Positions 12,380 through 24,253 are shown, counted from the first letter of the stretch. The stretch: 62,000 nt of DNA from Cryptomeria japonica (GCF_030272615.1 NC_081408.1:407866889-407928888), one strand, 5' to 3'. The notes: generated by a model from the sequence alone, not told the origin. Translations and numbers: made by a program.

Positions 12380-14318
12380 ACTCTAAATGGTTATCCTTCC
12401 CCTATGGTGTGTAGGTGTGGAATCAGTTCCCTGAATAATAACGGTGTTGATATTATGTTCTAAGGGTTCTATGTGTCCTACAAGGGAGTCAAATCCCATG
12501 ATGGTGTTGGTGTAGTCATAAGAAACAACATAAGATGATGAACCTTTATATTTTCCATGCATGGGGAAAGGGTCTTGGTACATTTTGATTTTGTCATTGG
12601 TGTTGGTTTCTTTTACCATAATTTCAATATCACCCTTGTCAATAAGGTCCTGAATGTAATTTTTTAGCCTCATGAACTTTCTAGTTGCGTGATCTTGGAC
12701 ATAGTGGTAATCACAATATTCATTGTCATTGTACCATCAAGGTTTTGGTTGATTCTCATCAAAGGTATGGGTAATAGGAAAGACCACTGCATCAACTTGG
12801 ACAAGTTGTTTTAAGACCACCTCTATGGGCTCAAAAAGTGGTGTATAGTCTCACCTAGGTTGGTTATTAGGGCGGTATGGTCAACCAATAACAGAGATGG
12901 TGTTGTGGGGTTGGGTTTGATTTTGCAGATTGGATTGGGTGATAGATTGGTTGATTTTGTTGGGTGGATTAGATGGTATGGTTATGTCTTGGACTTTTTT
13001 GGCATCAATCATCTTGTCATTGACAAAAAATTTGTTCTTTGACCACTACTTGGATTTATCAGTATACGATGATCCCTGGGAATCTTTTTGGTAGGGCTTA
13101 AGAAAACCTTGTTCAAGGAGGACTCTTTCTAGGGATAGATATTTCTTAATGAACTCTTAAAAACTCTCTAGACAGTGGTAACTCAAAGGATGAGACATTT
13201 CAGGTACAAGGTTCCATTGAAACAACTCTACTTGATAGGATTCCAGGATATCCCAAGGGAATTTTCTAATGAGATGGCACCACCTTTGTAGAAATTTGGC
13301 AAAGGTTTATCCATTTCTTTTCTTAGTATTGCATAGGTCAATCATAGATGCATCTTTTTCAATACTGTACTCATAATGATCCACAAATTTTTCAACAAGG
13401 TTTGTAAAGGATGATATTGATCCATGAGGCAAACTAGAAAACCAAGCAAGGGCGGGTCCACCTAGATTTTTAGGGAAAAATATTTGGAGATATACATCAC
13501 TATATGAAACCTATTGGCAGGCTATGTATAATTATGTGATGTGTTCATGAGCATCTCCCTTGCCTTTGTATTTGTGAAACTTAGGCATCTCAAAGCTAGG
13601 TAGATAGGGTGCCACTGAGAGTGAAGGGTCAAAAGCACAAGGATAGATTTCATCGAATGTGTAGGTTTTCTTGTGAGTACCTTCCTTTAAGGATTTAATC
13701 ATGTTCTTCATGTCTTGGAGCTCTTTTTCTAGGTCAGGTGTCAGGGATGTACATCAATGTTTTGGTATTGAATATGGCAAGAATCACGATTGGAATTGGT
13801 GATGTATGGGATATGAGAAGATATTAGTGGAATGCTACTACCAATGTATTGGTACAAAGATGTAGTTGCTTGTGAAGTGGTTGGGGGTTACAAAATGGGT
13901 GCGATGCTAATGGGTGGAATTCTTGTATTGATGTATTGAACTATATTTCTCAAATGTACGGATGTCACGGGTGGTGGGATGGTAGGATTAGTAATGCTTG
14001 GAGGTATGGAAGTGTTTGGCTAGGATTGATGAGGGTGTTAAGAATGGGCCTATCGAAAAAGTCACATGTCATGGGTGTATCAAGGATGGTCCTATCAAAG
14101 TCAGTTAGCAGTGTTTTCCCAGACTTTATGAGATCCACTAGGAAGATGCTAGGATTGGTATTTATTGGCTTGTTCTTCATTTCTTGGTTAAATGAGTCAT
14201 CCACAAAATTTTGTAGATGAGGTGAATGTTTTGGTTTGTCTACAAAGACTCCATCCTCTTGAATTTCATATTCAAAATATGAGTTAGGATCAGGTAGTGT
14301 ATCTCTTTGGGTAGCCAT
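12380..14318 (-). pseudogene. gypsy gag
   Basis: The likely start is MATQRDTLPDPNSYFEYEIQ at 14318, the first ATG after the leader, with a frame open to 13965. The retrotrans_gag core is seen in another frame at about 13130-13530: DVYLQIFFPKNLGGPALAWF, then NLVEKFVDHYEYSIEK, LCNTKKRNG and FAKFLQRWCHL. Further on comes EYCDYHYVQDHATRKFMRLK (about 12660-12730), in the position of the Tat-type nucleocapsid motif. The protein would form the particle that packages element RNA. At least two frame changes and many stops lie between the blocks. Confidence 0.75.
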
Positions 14319-15171
14319 TTTTTTTCTTTTGAGAATGCATCAAGACATATAAGGGTGACTTCAAATGGTGAGAGTGGAAGGATGGTTGGATATGGAAACT
14401 CTAGATGAATAGACATGAGATGTAGATTTAGGACTTAGTGCTTTGATTGGAAAAGCTCAAAACCTTAGGGTATAATTGGATGTTGGATTGGATTTAACCT
14501 CGGTCCTTTGACTAGGATTAGGTTGGATTTGATAGGATTAAAATATTTTCTCACTTGTAATAGAAAAAGTTTCCAAGCAAAATTAGATGAGGTGTAGGGA
14601 TCAACGATCTGTCTATTAAGCAAGCTAAAAACCTAGCTAGGTTGAATTTATATTCTTTGATTAAGATTGGACTTGGATTAGGTCATTTCCAATTTAGGAC
14701 AGAATAGTTCCTAAGCAAGGTCGGATGCAGAAAGGGTTTGGGTCAACCCCAAATGATTAAAGCCAATTACGAATGATATTTCAGATAGATAGTTTCTCAA
14801 GCACTATGCTAATTAAGGATTTTCAAAGGATAAAATATCTAAAATAACTTTTGCAAAGTTTCAATCTTGGTTTTAGGGATGATAATGATTGGATTTGATT
14901 GGGTTGATTAGGATCGTAAGGTTGATTTTAGTTGACTACACTAAGTGCACATGGATCATGGAAGATTGGATTTGGAAGATGGTGGTCTAAAAATTGATTA
15001 ATAGCAAAATATGACGAGTGACAAGTGACTAATAGGTTACCTCTAAATTAGGGATATGAGACGGTGAAATGCGAAGATTTTTGTTTATGGATTGAGACAA
15101 GGTCGCCCTTTGATTGTGGGCTTGTGTTCTTAAAGGCTATAATTAAAAGCTATTGGTAAAGCCATGGATAA
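14319..15171 (-). other. gypsy 5' leader between PBS and gag
   Basis: Untranslated leader of the gypsy element. It is rich in GGATTNGATTAGG-like short repeats on the plus strand (about 14470-14530 and 14640-14700). No gene is seen. Confidence 0.5.
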
Positions 15172-15184
15172 ATTCATGATACCA
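15172..15184 (-). other. primer-binding site of the gypsy element
   Basis: On the minus strand this reads TGGTATCATGAAT, one base after the LTR end (...TCCTACA, T, TGGTATC). The first eight bases match the 3' end complement of initiator methionine tRNA. The later bases diverge from the common TGGTATCAGAGC, so either the site has mutated or another tRNA is used. Confidence 0.6.
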
Positions 15185-15185
15185 A

Positions 15186-17767
15186 TGTAGGAATATGCGA
15201 TGTTTCAATAGGATGACACTTTTTTTTTTATAGGAAACCTCTTCTCTTTTGGATAACCTCAATACTAGGCTTCTTCTTCTTGATTTTGTGGTAGATAGAC
15301 ATCCTGGGATGTTTAAGAGATTTGTGAATATGGCAAATTGGAAAATTTGTGATAAAAAAGATGTATGTTTCGATTCAATTTGGAACTTCTTCTCTTGGCA
15401 AGAGATATCAAATAATAAAACACATTGGCCAAGTTTAATGCTTCAACAAGCGTGAGATAAATGGGGGCAGATATTAGCCTAGATTTGAGCATAATAGGTT
15501 TCAACAATTTCAAACACTTTAAAACATACAACTTAGGCTAGAAAGAGGATACTAATTATTGAGTCCCCACTTGGATTACTCCATATACTTTAGACAAAGT
15601 GAACAGAGAGAGATTTTGGCAGCAGTAGCTCCCCCTTACATACACACACTTCTCGGGCACACCAAAATCTCATACCTTGAAGATTTGGAGACCTTATGAA
15701 CCAAGGGAAATTTGTATTGATAATGAATAGTACGTGTGGGGGAGTTTCAGAGGTCCAACCTCCTACACCAGTAAGCAAAAGGAAATCTTGGCCTTCTAGA
15801 ACAAAGTGTTTAGTCAACCTTGGGTTAATACTGGTGTCTATACATGTGGTGGTTCACTCAATTAAGAGGCCTCCCAACCATTAGAACAAGGGTTTAGCGC
15901 ATCACAATGATATTGGAGGAGACATCCATCGGTATAGAACAACAGCACCAGGTGGTTGTGACTTTCGTCACCCCCATGATTATTTATATAGCGAACCGAA
16001 AGAGTACCACTTGAGTCATTTCCTCTAATAGGTGTAATGCACTGGGAGGCAAGCTTGATAAGGAAATATCGTGGTTTCTCTTGTACCCAATAAAGGGGAG
16101 AGAATACCTCTATGATACTATGGGATTTTGCATAGAATGCAAAAATGTGCCAAACACAACAATCACTTGTTCTTTTTAATGCCTCATCACAAAATGTGAG
16201 TTCTTTTTAAAACCAATTTGTAGCAAAAATGACGATGTAATTGTTCTTTTTAAAACCTGGAAATGACAAATTGATTTTTCTTTTTAACTCATTTGTGCAC
16301 AAAACAAAATTACATATCCTAGGATTGATCAACTTGCACAATTAAACGATTTTAAAGAAATATTGCAAATTTGAAGTCTTCAAACCTGCAAACAATCTAT
16401 TAGAAATTCTCCATGATTTTCTACAGTTGCACCCTTGTTAGATGATAGTTATAAATAATCAAATAAAATTTGAACAAATGAATTAAAGAATGATTTCAAC
16501 ACTTACAAAAGTGCAGTGTTGTGGTGGTCAATTTTTGTTATTTTGTCCACCAGGCATGCCAAATGTAATGCTCCTAAAATGGAACTTGTTATTAATCAAA
16601 CGAACTCAACTCATTTCAAAGCATATCAAGGAAGATTAGTAATAAAGCATAAATAAGAAACATGACTAAACATGTAAATATTACTTTCCTTATGATGCTT
16701 CCAATGCCATTTCTCTTCCTTTTCATCCTCTTCATGCTACGATATTGGCGAATGAATATTTGGAAATTATGATTGGAGTAGTGAATGAGGATTTATCTCA
16801 CATTTGCATAACAAATGATAGATAGGTAGATGTTGATATTGACATAGTAATCGAAGGATGATAATGGATAGAGATGTAAGATGGAGTGATTATGCAATCA
16901 AATTGATAGCATAAGAATGCAATGTAAGTAGATTGTTGAATAAAAGGCTAGCATGAAGATGTAAAATGAAGTGAATGATTTGTGAAGGGGAGGGACTCCA
17001 ATGTATAAATTTTCAGATTTGGAATGGATAGTGGAGATAAAAATATGATGAAGGGTCAGGATTGAATGTGAGAGGAGAGGACAAGTGGGAGATCCAAGAG
17101 ATTTATCCATAGAGTCATTCCTTGACTACACACTCCTCAAGGACATGGGAAACAAGGACAAATGGCATTGGGAAGATGAATAAGGAATTAAAAATTCCTT
17201 GGTAAGGAGAATAGGAATTAAAAATTCATTGGGAAGAGAGGTATGGGAAAAATAAAGGAATTCAAAATTCCTTGGGTAGACAAAAGTGGGTAGCATTTAA
17301 GGTTAGGGGTGAGATGGGAGAGTCATTTATGGCATGTTGTTGACTCATTCCTAATCTTGGAGATTAGGAATGTACAAATGATTAGTGAGGGTGATTAGGT
17401 TAAATAATGAGGGATTATATTGTGAGTGGACAAGTTAGGAGGATGTGATTGGTGGAGAGAGAGTGAGTGGAGAATTTTAAATTGAGAGAAAAGATAATGA
17501 TGGTTAGGCCTGGATTAATTAGGCTAAATGATAGAGATTAGGAGGAAGATTTGTAGGAACTAGAATATTAGTTAATTAATTATAAATTAATTTAACAAAT
17601 TGGAATTAGGAGAGAGATTGAAATATTGCCTAAAGTTGAGTTTGAAATATTGAAATAAATCAAACTTTAGAAGAAATGAGATATATATAATTAATTAATA
17701 AATTAATTATATAGACGGAATGGGGTAATAAATTAAATATTAATTTAATTAATTTTATGTGTCTACA
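15186..17767 (-). repeat. gypsy 5' LTR (2,582 bp)
   Basis: Limits come from the adjacent PBS on the left and terminal TG...CA: the plus strand starts TGTAGGAATA (15186) and ends TGTCTACA (17767). So the element-sense LTR runs TGTAGACA to TATTCCTACA, with short terminal inverted repeats TGTAG/CTACA. Inside are four spaced TTCTTTTTAA boxes (about 16170-16300), three GGAATT/AATTCC palindromes (17182-17272), and a very AT-rich U3 edge with AATTAATTAA strings (17570-17755). Short open frames within it are chance. The partner LTR needed to confirm the right edge is not in the window. Confidence 0.7.
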
Positions 17768-18042
17768 GTAATAACTTAAGGACCATGGGCATAGCTGACC
17801 TAGAAGGAAGTCTTTCTACATCAATGAGATTGTTTTCTAATCTCATCTCTAATTCATAGGCAATGGAAAGTCTTTTAACTCCTATTGAATGAATCATCAT
17901 TGATATATCCAAAAACAAAAATATTTTAGGTAGAAGATGAATGTCATTTATATCAATGAGAATGCAAAAGCATGTACTATTTTTCAAGTTTTTTAGAATT
18001 AAGAATTAAAATTTTGATTTTTTGGAGGGTCTTTTTATGAAG
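17768..18042. other. host flank between gypsy LTR and second LINE
   Basis: A 275-bp anonymous stretch. A short minus-strand open frame covers 17763-17987 but crosses the LTR edge and shows no known motif. Nothing further seen. Confidence 0.4.
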
Positions 18043-18056
18043 ATGAGTTGTAATAG
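18043..18056. repeat. left target-site duplication of LINE 2
   Basis: ATGAGTTGTAATAG, repeated exactly at 24240-24253. The 14-bp length fits target-primed reverse transcription. Confidence 0.9.
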
Positions 18057-18351
18057 CTCCCAACTTGAGGTTTGAGGAGCTCTGGTTGGTGTGCTCTGGG
18101 AGATGATACGTCATCCCTTGGATTTGGCACTTGTGTCATCATACCTGATCACTAGTTCTTTTGGACATGTTGGTTGTCTTGGTGTTATTGCCTTCTACGT
18201 TGTTCATCCTTATTTTTATTGTCTATTTTTTGGGCTTTATTTTTCTCTTATGTGTTTATTTATTTCCCCTGTGACTGTTTTTTCTCATCCCTTATTGTTT
18301 GGCTTGGTCATGGTGCCTCAGGCCACATTTAATCCATGTATGTGAGCTTTA

Positions 18352-19606
18352 ATGGGTGAGAGTATTAACCCCGCCAACGATGGGGTTTCAAATACTTTGC
18401 AAGATAATACTTTGGATGTAGAGAAAACCGCAGAGAATAAACAATCGAAACCCTCTTACAAATCCATCCTTTCAGGGGTACAAGATAAGTTTGTTTGCAC
18501 GTCATCTGTTGAGTTCCATGGAGGAATCATGGCACTCGATAGAATAGGACCAGAGAGATTATTGAGGTCCAATGGAGATGGAGATAAAAATGGAAGCATC
18601 GTCGACCATGGAAACACCAGAGGGAGAGAGAATGGTAAGCCTCCTTCTTCCATGTCGAAAGTTCTTTCACTCACTCTCAATGATGACATGTTGAAGGCTA
18701 TTAAGAGTGAACAGAATAGATTAAAGAATGCTGCAGTTTTATTTGTTTGCATGGATTCAAATGTTTTACCTTCCAGAAATTTTTTGATGACTGGATAGCA
18801 AATGTGTGGGTTAAGAAACTTGGAATTTACATCAATTTCTACAGAATGATGCATAAGGGTCTATTTGTTGTTGTTTTTAAAACTTGTGGTATGCAAGAAA
18901 GAGTGTTCAAAAAGGGTTTTTGGAACGAAGGGAAATCCTTATTTCGGTCTTTTCTATTGTCTCCTAAAGGAGATATGGACCAAGTTATTGTCAGGTTGAC
19001 TCCTAATTGGTTTGAGTTTAAGAGTCTCCCAATGGAATTTTGGTCTTTCCTTCCACATATTTTGAAAGCCTTAGGCAATGTCTTCCATATTGAAGAGTCT
19101 AGGGTCACTCTCCTACATTTAAATACTAGAGTATTGATTACTCTTAACCTAGAAATCTACATCCCTGAAAATATTTCTCTGAATTTTGAAGAAGATACAC
19201 TATGTTGGGAAATTGAGGTGTTGGGAAATTGAGGTGTTGGGAAATTTATATGCTTGCTTCCATTGCAAGTGTAACGGTCATAATAGAAGGGAATGCCCTA
19301 TTTTTAAAAAAAACAAATAATGAATCTTTCAATCTTGTCTCTGAAAAAGATGCTCAGACTAGTAGGGATCCTGGTAACCCTAATTATGTCATTAACACTG
19401 CTAAACATAGACCCTTGAAAGAATTTTTTGGCCATGCTAATCCCTCAGAAGGGAAGATAGATTCTTTTGAGAATGTGGATATCCATGTTAATTATTCAGT
19501 GTCTTTATATAATCCTCTCTTTGAGGATGAATTGGAAGTTATCCCATTTGAACCCTCGGATGAGACTCAAAAGGTGGTTCATCATGATGATCCATGGAGA
19601 TGATGA
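18352..19606 (+). pseudogene. LINE 2 ORF1: DUF4283-like and zinc-knuckle protein
   Basis: It starts MGESINPANDGVSNTLQ at 18352, with a Ser/Lys-rich N-terminus. A DUF4283-like region follows in another frame from about 18780 (FQKFFDDWIANVWVKKLGIY, RVFKKGFWNEGKS, RLTPNWFEFKSLPMEFW). A CCHC-like knuckle, CFHCKCNGHNRREC, lies at 19255-19296, then an acidic tail. The first frame switch is near 18750. The second is caused by a 16-bp tandem duplication (19203-19246) directly before the knuckle. Removing one copy would put the knuckle back in frame with the upstream domain. Its role in intact relatives is RNA binding and particle formation. Confidence 0.8.
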
Positions 19607-19939
19607 GCCAAAGTGGTGCAATGCTCAACAATTAGCCATGGACACAATTAATGAAAGGGTAGAGAAGTATAGGAAACCCAATGCATCGCCTATGGTTGAT
19701 AATGCATGAAATGAAAATGGTGATGTTGTTGGTAAAGAAGTTTCCATTGTTAATACAGAAATTGACATGTGTGTTGCCCCTCCAAAAGATGACTCCTCCC
19801 CATTTACAGAAGTTAGTAAAAATAATAAGAGGAAAACATCTGATAGACCATCCATCTCTAGTGGTGGTGGTAAAACTGCTCCCAAAAAAGATGTGAAACC
19901 CCAAAATGTTTCAATAGACTTTATAGAAACCAGAAAAAC

Positions 19940-22900
19940 TCTTTTCAAAATAATAGTGACTTTACACCTAGCAAGATGGAATGTGAGAGGCCATGAGATG
20001 AGGGATAGAAAATTTGTGGTGAGAGATTGGTGCAATAAGTTAATGCAAAAAGATGTTATATATTTACAAGAAGTTAAATCCATTGGCTATCAAGCTATCA
20101 CCACCCTAAAGTTTATATGGAATCAAGCAAGGACCTTTATATCCAATCATGAGAGAGGTAAAGGTGGGGTTGCTATCCTTGGTGGCCCTTCTTGGTCTAA
20201 ATTGGTGATTAATTATAATATATCCCCCTGCAATAGAGCATGTTGGATCACACTTAATTACCATGGGAAAACCATTGGAATCTGCAATATCTATGCCCCA
20301 AATGATTATAGAGAATATCTATGTTGTGGGGATGGTTGGCCTCCTCTCTCCCCAAGGCTCGCTAGATTGTAACTAGTGATTTTAACATGATTGAGCATCA
20401 TGAAGACAAGAAGGGAAGTGTTAGAAATTATTAGAAGTAAAATGGATAGTTTTTCTGGGCAAAATGTAAGAGATGCTTCAACCTACTCGATCCATTAGAA
20501 AATAAGAAGAATCTCTCAAAGGGAATATGCTTTACCTGGTGTAATAATCAGAGTAATAACCAAAGGATTTATTATAGGCTTGACAGATTTTATGTGGATA
20601 TGTCATTATTTTCCTTTGATATGGTTGATGATAGAAATCTTGTATTGGTGTCCCCTACTACTATCTCTTACCATTCCCTGATATCTGCAAATATCATCAT
20701 TGATGGTCCCCCCAAGCTGCAAAATGGGGCAAAGGAAATAAGATGTTTAAGCTTAATAGCTCTCTCTTGAAGAATGTTAACAACATGGCTACTTTTAAAA
20801 TGGATACATGTCTTGCCAAATTTTGTAATAAGGGTATGAAGTTTGTGGAAATTTGGGAGTCTCTCACTGCAGTATGGAGGAAAATGTTTCAATTTATTGA
20901 GGAAAAGGGGAGGCTAAGGACACAAATAAGCTAGAAGATTCCCTCCAGTTTAGTCTTAATAATGTTGAAGGACTCCTCCAAGAATAAATTCATAATGCTT
21001 GGCTAGAAGGGAAATTGATTAAAAATAAGGCTGGAGTAAGGAAGATCCAGAACTATAAGTTTAAGGGGTAGAGTGTCAGAGCCAGGATGAACTAGGTTAA
21101 AGAGGGTGATAAAGGTACAAAATACTTCTTCAATCTTATTAAGACATGAGTAGAAAATAGATAGGATTGATGAGATCAATTTAAACAATGGTATTTCTAC
21201 TGACCCTGAGGATATATGTAAAGCCTTCTTTGACTTCTACTATAGTCTCTTCACTTCAGAGTTTTCAGTAGAAAACAGTAATGCATTGCAACAGTGCTTA
21301 AAGTTTATCCCCAAGAAATTAGATAAGAAAAATGCTAAGCAATTATCTCAAGAGATCTTGGCCTCAAAAATTGAGACTACTATTAGGTCCCTAGCAAATG
21401 ACAAATCTCTTGGACTAGACGATCTACCTGTTGAATCTTATAAATCTAACATAGATTGGATTTTCTTGGAACTTCTTGATCTTTATAATGAGGCATTAAT
21501 TGATGGCTCCTTGGGAGAACATATCAACGGAGGATTGGTCAAACTCATACCTAAAGATGGGGATAAGAAACAAGTCAAAAACTAAAGACCTATTAAATTG
21601 CTAAACCTCTCTTACAAGATCATTGCTCAGTTGTTGGCTAATAGGATATCAGGTCCCCTTCGAAAGATAGTTTTAGTGACCCAAATAGGTTTCATTCAGG
21701 GGAGGTATATTCTTGAGAATATTATTACAAGCTAGGAAGCTATGCATTGGGCTAAGGAAGATGGGCAGCACACGGCTTTGATCCTTTTGGACTTTGAGAA
21801 GGCTCATGATCGGGTAGAATAGCCATTTGTAACTGATATGCTTAAAGCTTTTGGTTTTCCTCCATACTTCTATAAATGGGTTGAGATACTATTTAAGGAT
21901 TCATCTACTGTCATTGATGTAAATGGAAAATTGTCTGATCTTATTCTGCTATAGAGGTCAATCCACTAGGGATTCCCTATTGGACCCTCATTGTTGATCT
22001 TAGCAGCAAATGCTTTATTTTATATATTGAGGGCTACTGACCTTGGCGCTCCTGTCAAAGGTATTAATCTTCCTAACAAATAGGATCTAGTGAATGCTCA
22101 ATTTGTTGATGATACTGCTTTATTTATTGAACTTGATGAGGAAAAATTTGATCTTGCAGTTGACATGCTTCAATTCTTTTGCAAAGCATCTGGTGCTAAG
22201 GTTGCTCCTTGGAAATCAATTGTGATTGGATGGTCTAATTCACCCCCGGGTTGGCTAACCTCCAAAGGTTGGGGTTGGGAAGGTCCCTATAAAATCAACA
22301 GATATTTGGGGATTTCTTTTTCTCTCAGACCCTCTATAAAGATATGTGGGATTGGATCTATACTAAGATTGAAAATAAGCACCAGAAATGGCAAACCCAC
22401 TTACTCTCCCTGGCTGGCTGGATACAGGTTATCCAAAAGGTTCTCTCTTCACATTCCATTTATTTTACATCTACCTGGCTCTTTTCCAATTACCAAGTCG
22501 ATAAGCTGGAAACGATGCTTAGAGATTTCCTATGGTTGGATGTTAAGGGAAATCACAAAAGACACAATGTCTCCTGGGATTGGTGTTGTGTTCCTAAACA
22601 TATGGGTGGTCTTGGTTTGAGGGATTTGAAAGCTTATGGAGTTGCATTGGCTTCTAAATGAATATATAAAGCACTGGATGGTGAAGAACCATGGAAAGTG
22701 TTAATTAGAAATAATATTTGTCTATCGAGACCCAAGAAAGGTAATTTTTGGAAACGCATCAATATATGTGACATGATGGGAAAATTTGAGATTAAAATCT
22801 TTGGCTCCCCAATATTTGCTTCACTTTGGAAAGCTTGGACTAAGGTAAGACATCTCTTGGTACACAGGGAGGCCATATGTCACTCTCCTACTTATTTAGT

Positions 22901-24035
22901 TTTGGATAGATCAATCTAGTGGGGGTTGGTCCTGAATAATAAACCCCTTTCTCTTACTCAATGTTGTTCTGCTAAAGCATGGTACTCTTTGGGCATTGTC
23001 TCCATTAGGGATGTTATGATTAATAACTTGTTATGCTCTTGGGATGAGTCATGCCTAAAATTTGACATTTCACTTTCTCACAAGAAGACCTATTCCCTAA
23101 TTACCAAAGCTACTGGTTCCTTCTTATCTGGGAAAATCCTTAACACTATGCATTTTTTGGAGCAATTGAAGTGGAAAGATGCGACATTTTTGGGGGAGGT
23201 TAAAGTGATGCAGATTTATTAAACGCTTAGAGATGAGACTCATATTCTTGCATGGATTAATGTGTCTTGGGGTTGTCATTGGCCCGAGTCTAAATGGCAT
23301 TTTTTTTTGAATAGGATGTGGAAACATGTGTGTGAGCCCAAGAAACCTATCTTAGATGGTAGATCCTTCTCAACAACATTGTTGTAGGTGATGTGTTGAC
23401 TACATTGGGTTGTGAGTCTAGTTGTTGTTCCCTTTATAATATGCTCAGTTCTATGAGTCGCCTTTTTTTGAATGTTCCTTGGTTAGCCATTTGTTTGGAA
23501 CACCTCTCCTAGGTTGTCTTGGGTTGAAGTATTGGCTGGATTTGTGGACTGTTTTAATGACAAGCTAAATTATTTCTGGTCAGTTTTATTTTGTGATATT
23601 CTTTGGTTTTTATTGTCCAAATGAAATGAGGATATATTTCAAAACAAAAGAAGAAGGCTTATTGAGGTTAATGATAAAATCACTTTTCTTTCCATTATGG
23701 TTCAGGTGTCTACTTTCATTAAGATACCCAAAAATAGGTTTATGATACTGGCTCAACAAGGAGTTATGTTGTTGGACAAGTCTAGTATCAGATCTGCCTA
23801 TTTTTTTAATGCATACAAGGACATGCTTGAACAAGATAAAATTAAAGTTCTGGAGCAGAGACTGAATGAAAGAAACATCACTAAAGTTGATATAGAGGCC
23901 AAGAACAAAGAACCGAAACAGAAGGATGCTCCAAGTTGGGAAAAAATAGTTAAACCAAATATTGTCCCTCCTTTGGGAACTTTTCAATTTGATCAAGCAG
24001 AAGGAAGTAATAATATAGTGGGGTCATGGGATTGA
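19940..24035 (+). pseudogene. LINE 2 ORF2: endonuclease, reverse transcriptase, C-terminal stub
   Basis: The endonuclease shows ARWNVRGHEMRD (about 19970), DVIYLQEVKS (about 20055), TSDFNMIEHHEDKKG (about 20370) and SYHSLI (about 20670, replacing the usual SDH). The RT shows LANDKSLGLDDLPVE, GLVKLIPKDGDKK, RPIKLLNLSYKIIAQLLANR, IGFIQGRYILEN, LLDFEKAHDRVE and QFVDDTALFIE, with the catalytic FVDD at about 22100. From 21286 to about 22330 the RT stays in one frame, broken by stops at 21583, 21733, 21820, 21952, 21967 and 22081. Five are TAG. A frameshift follows near 22330-22345. The downstream region has a thumb-like GGLGLRDLKAYG. The last segment (23697-24035) ends PPLGTFQFDQAEG, resembling only the first strand of a plant RNase H. 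Confidence 0.85.
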
Positions 24036-24239
24036 TGATGACTAGAGCTCTCTTACTGTTATTTAGGCTTTATAACTTGTTCAGTTTATATTTTTGATGT
24101 GATGGAATTCGCTAATGATATCATAGTCATTGCTACTCTGAAGATATTGCTCGTATTTTACTTTTGTTTGACGGTTTTTTGATCTGATTAGCACTAGAAC
24201 TCATGATGTAATTTGTAAACTATCTCTAATTAAAAAAAT

Positions 24240-24253
24240 ATGAGTTGTAATAG
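24240..24253. repeat. right target-site duplication of LINE 2
   Basis: ATGAGTTGTAATAG, identical to 18043-18056, directly after the A-rich tail. Confidence 0.9.

Larger units (their letters stand above)
6795..17767 (-). mobile_element. Ty3/gypsy retrotransposon, Tat-like lineage, 3' end displaced by LINE
   Basis: The order on the minus strand is 5' LTR (15186-17767), PBS (15172-15184), leader, gag, protease, RT, RNase H, second RNase H and integrase (ending near 7262). The second, archaeal-type-like RNase H between RNase H and integrase is a hallmark of the plant Tat clade. The DGG protease motif and absence of a chromodomain also fit. The matching 3' LTR is absent from 1-7262, so I infer it lies left of the window, beyond the LINE insertion. 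Coding parts carry many stops and frame changes, so the copy is inactive. The bases after the LTR, GTAAT (17768-17772), are the candidate TSD but their partner is outside the window. Confidence 0.8.
18057..24239 (+). mobile_element. LINE 2 (L1-like), plus strand, complete ends
   Basis: A 6,183-bp non-LTR retrotransposon bounded by a perfect 14-bp TSD. It ends in a short A-rich tail (TAAAAAAAT at 24231-24239). It begins CTCCCAACTTGAGG and carries ORF1 (18352 to about 19600) and ORF2 (about 19940-24035). Because both ends are intact, this is a full-length insertion rather than the 5'-truncated kind. Reading frames are damaged by at least six in-frame stops in RT, several frameshifts and a 16-bp duplication in ORF1. 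It inserted into anonymous DNA about 0.3 kb from the gypsy LTR. Confidence 0.92.

Noticed and set aside
15249-15884. Open frames inside the gypsy LTR
   Set aside because: Short, on both strands, without motifs. They lie within an LTR defined by PBS and terminal repeats.
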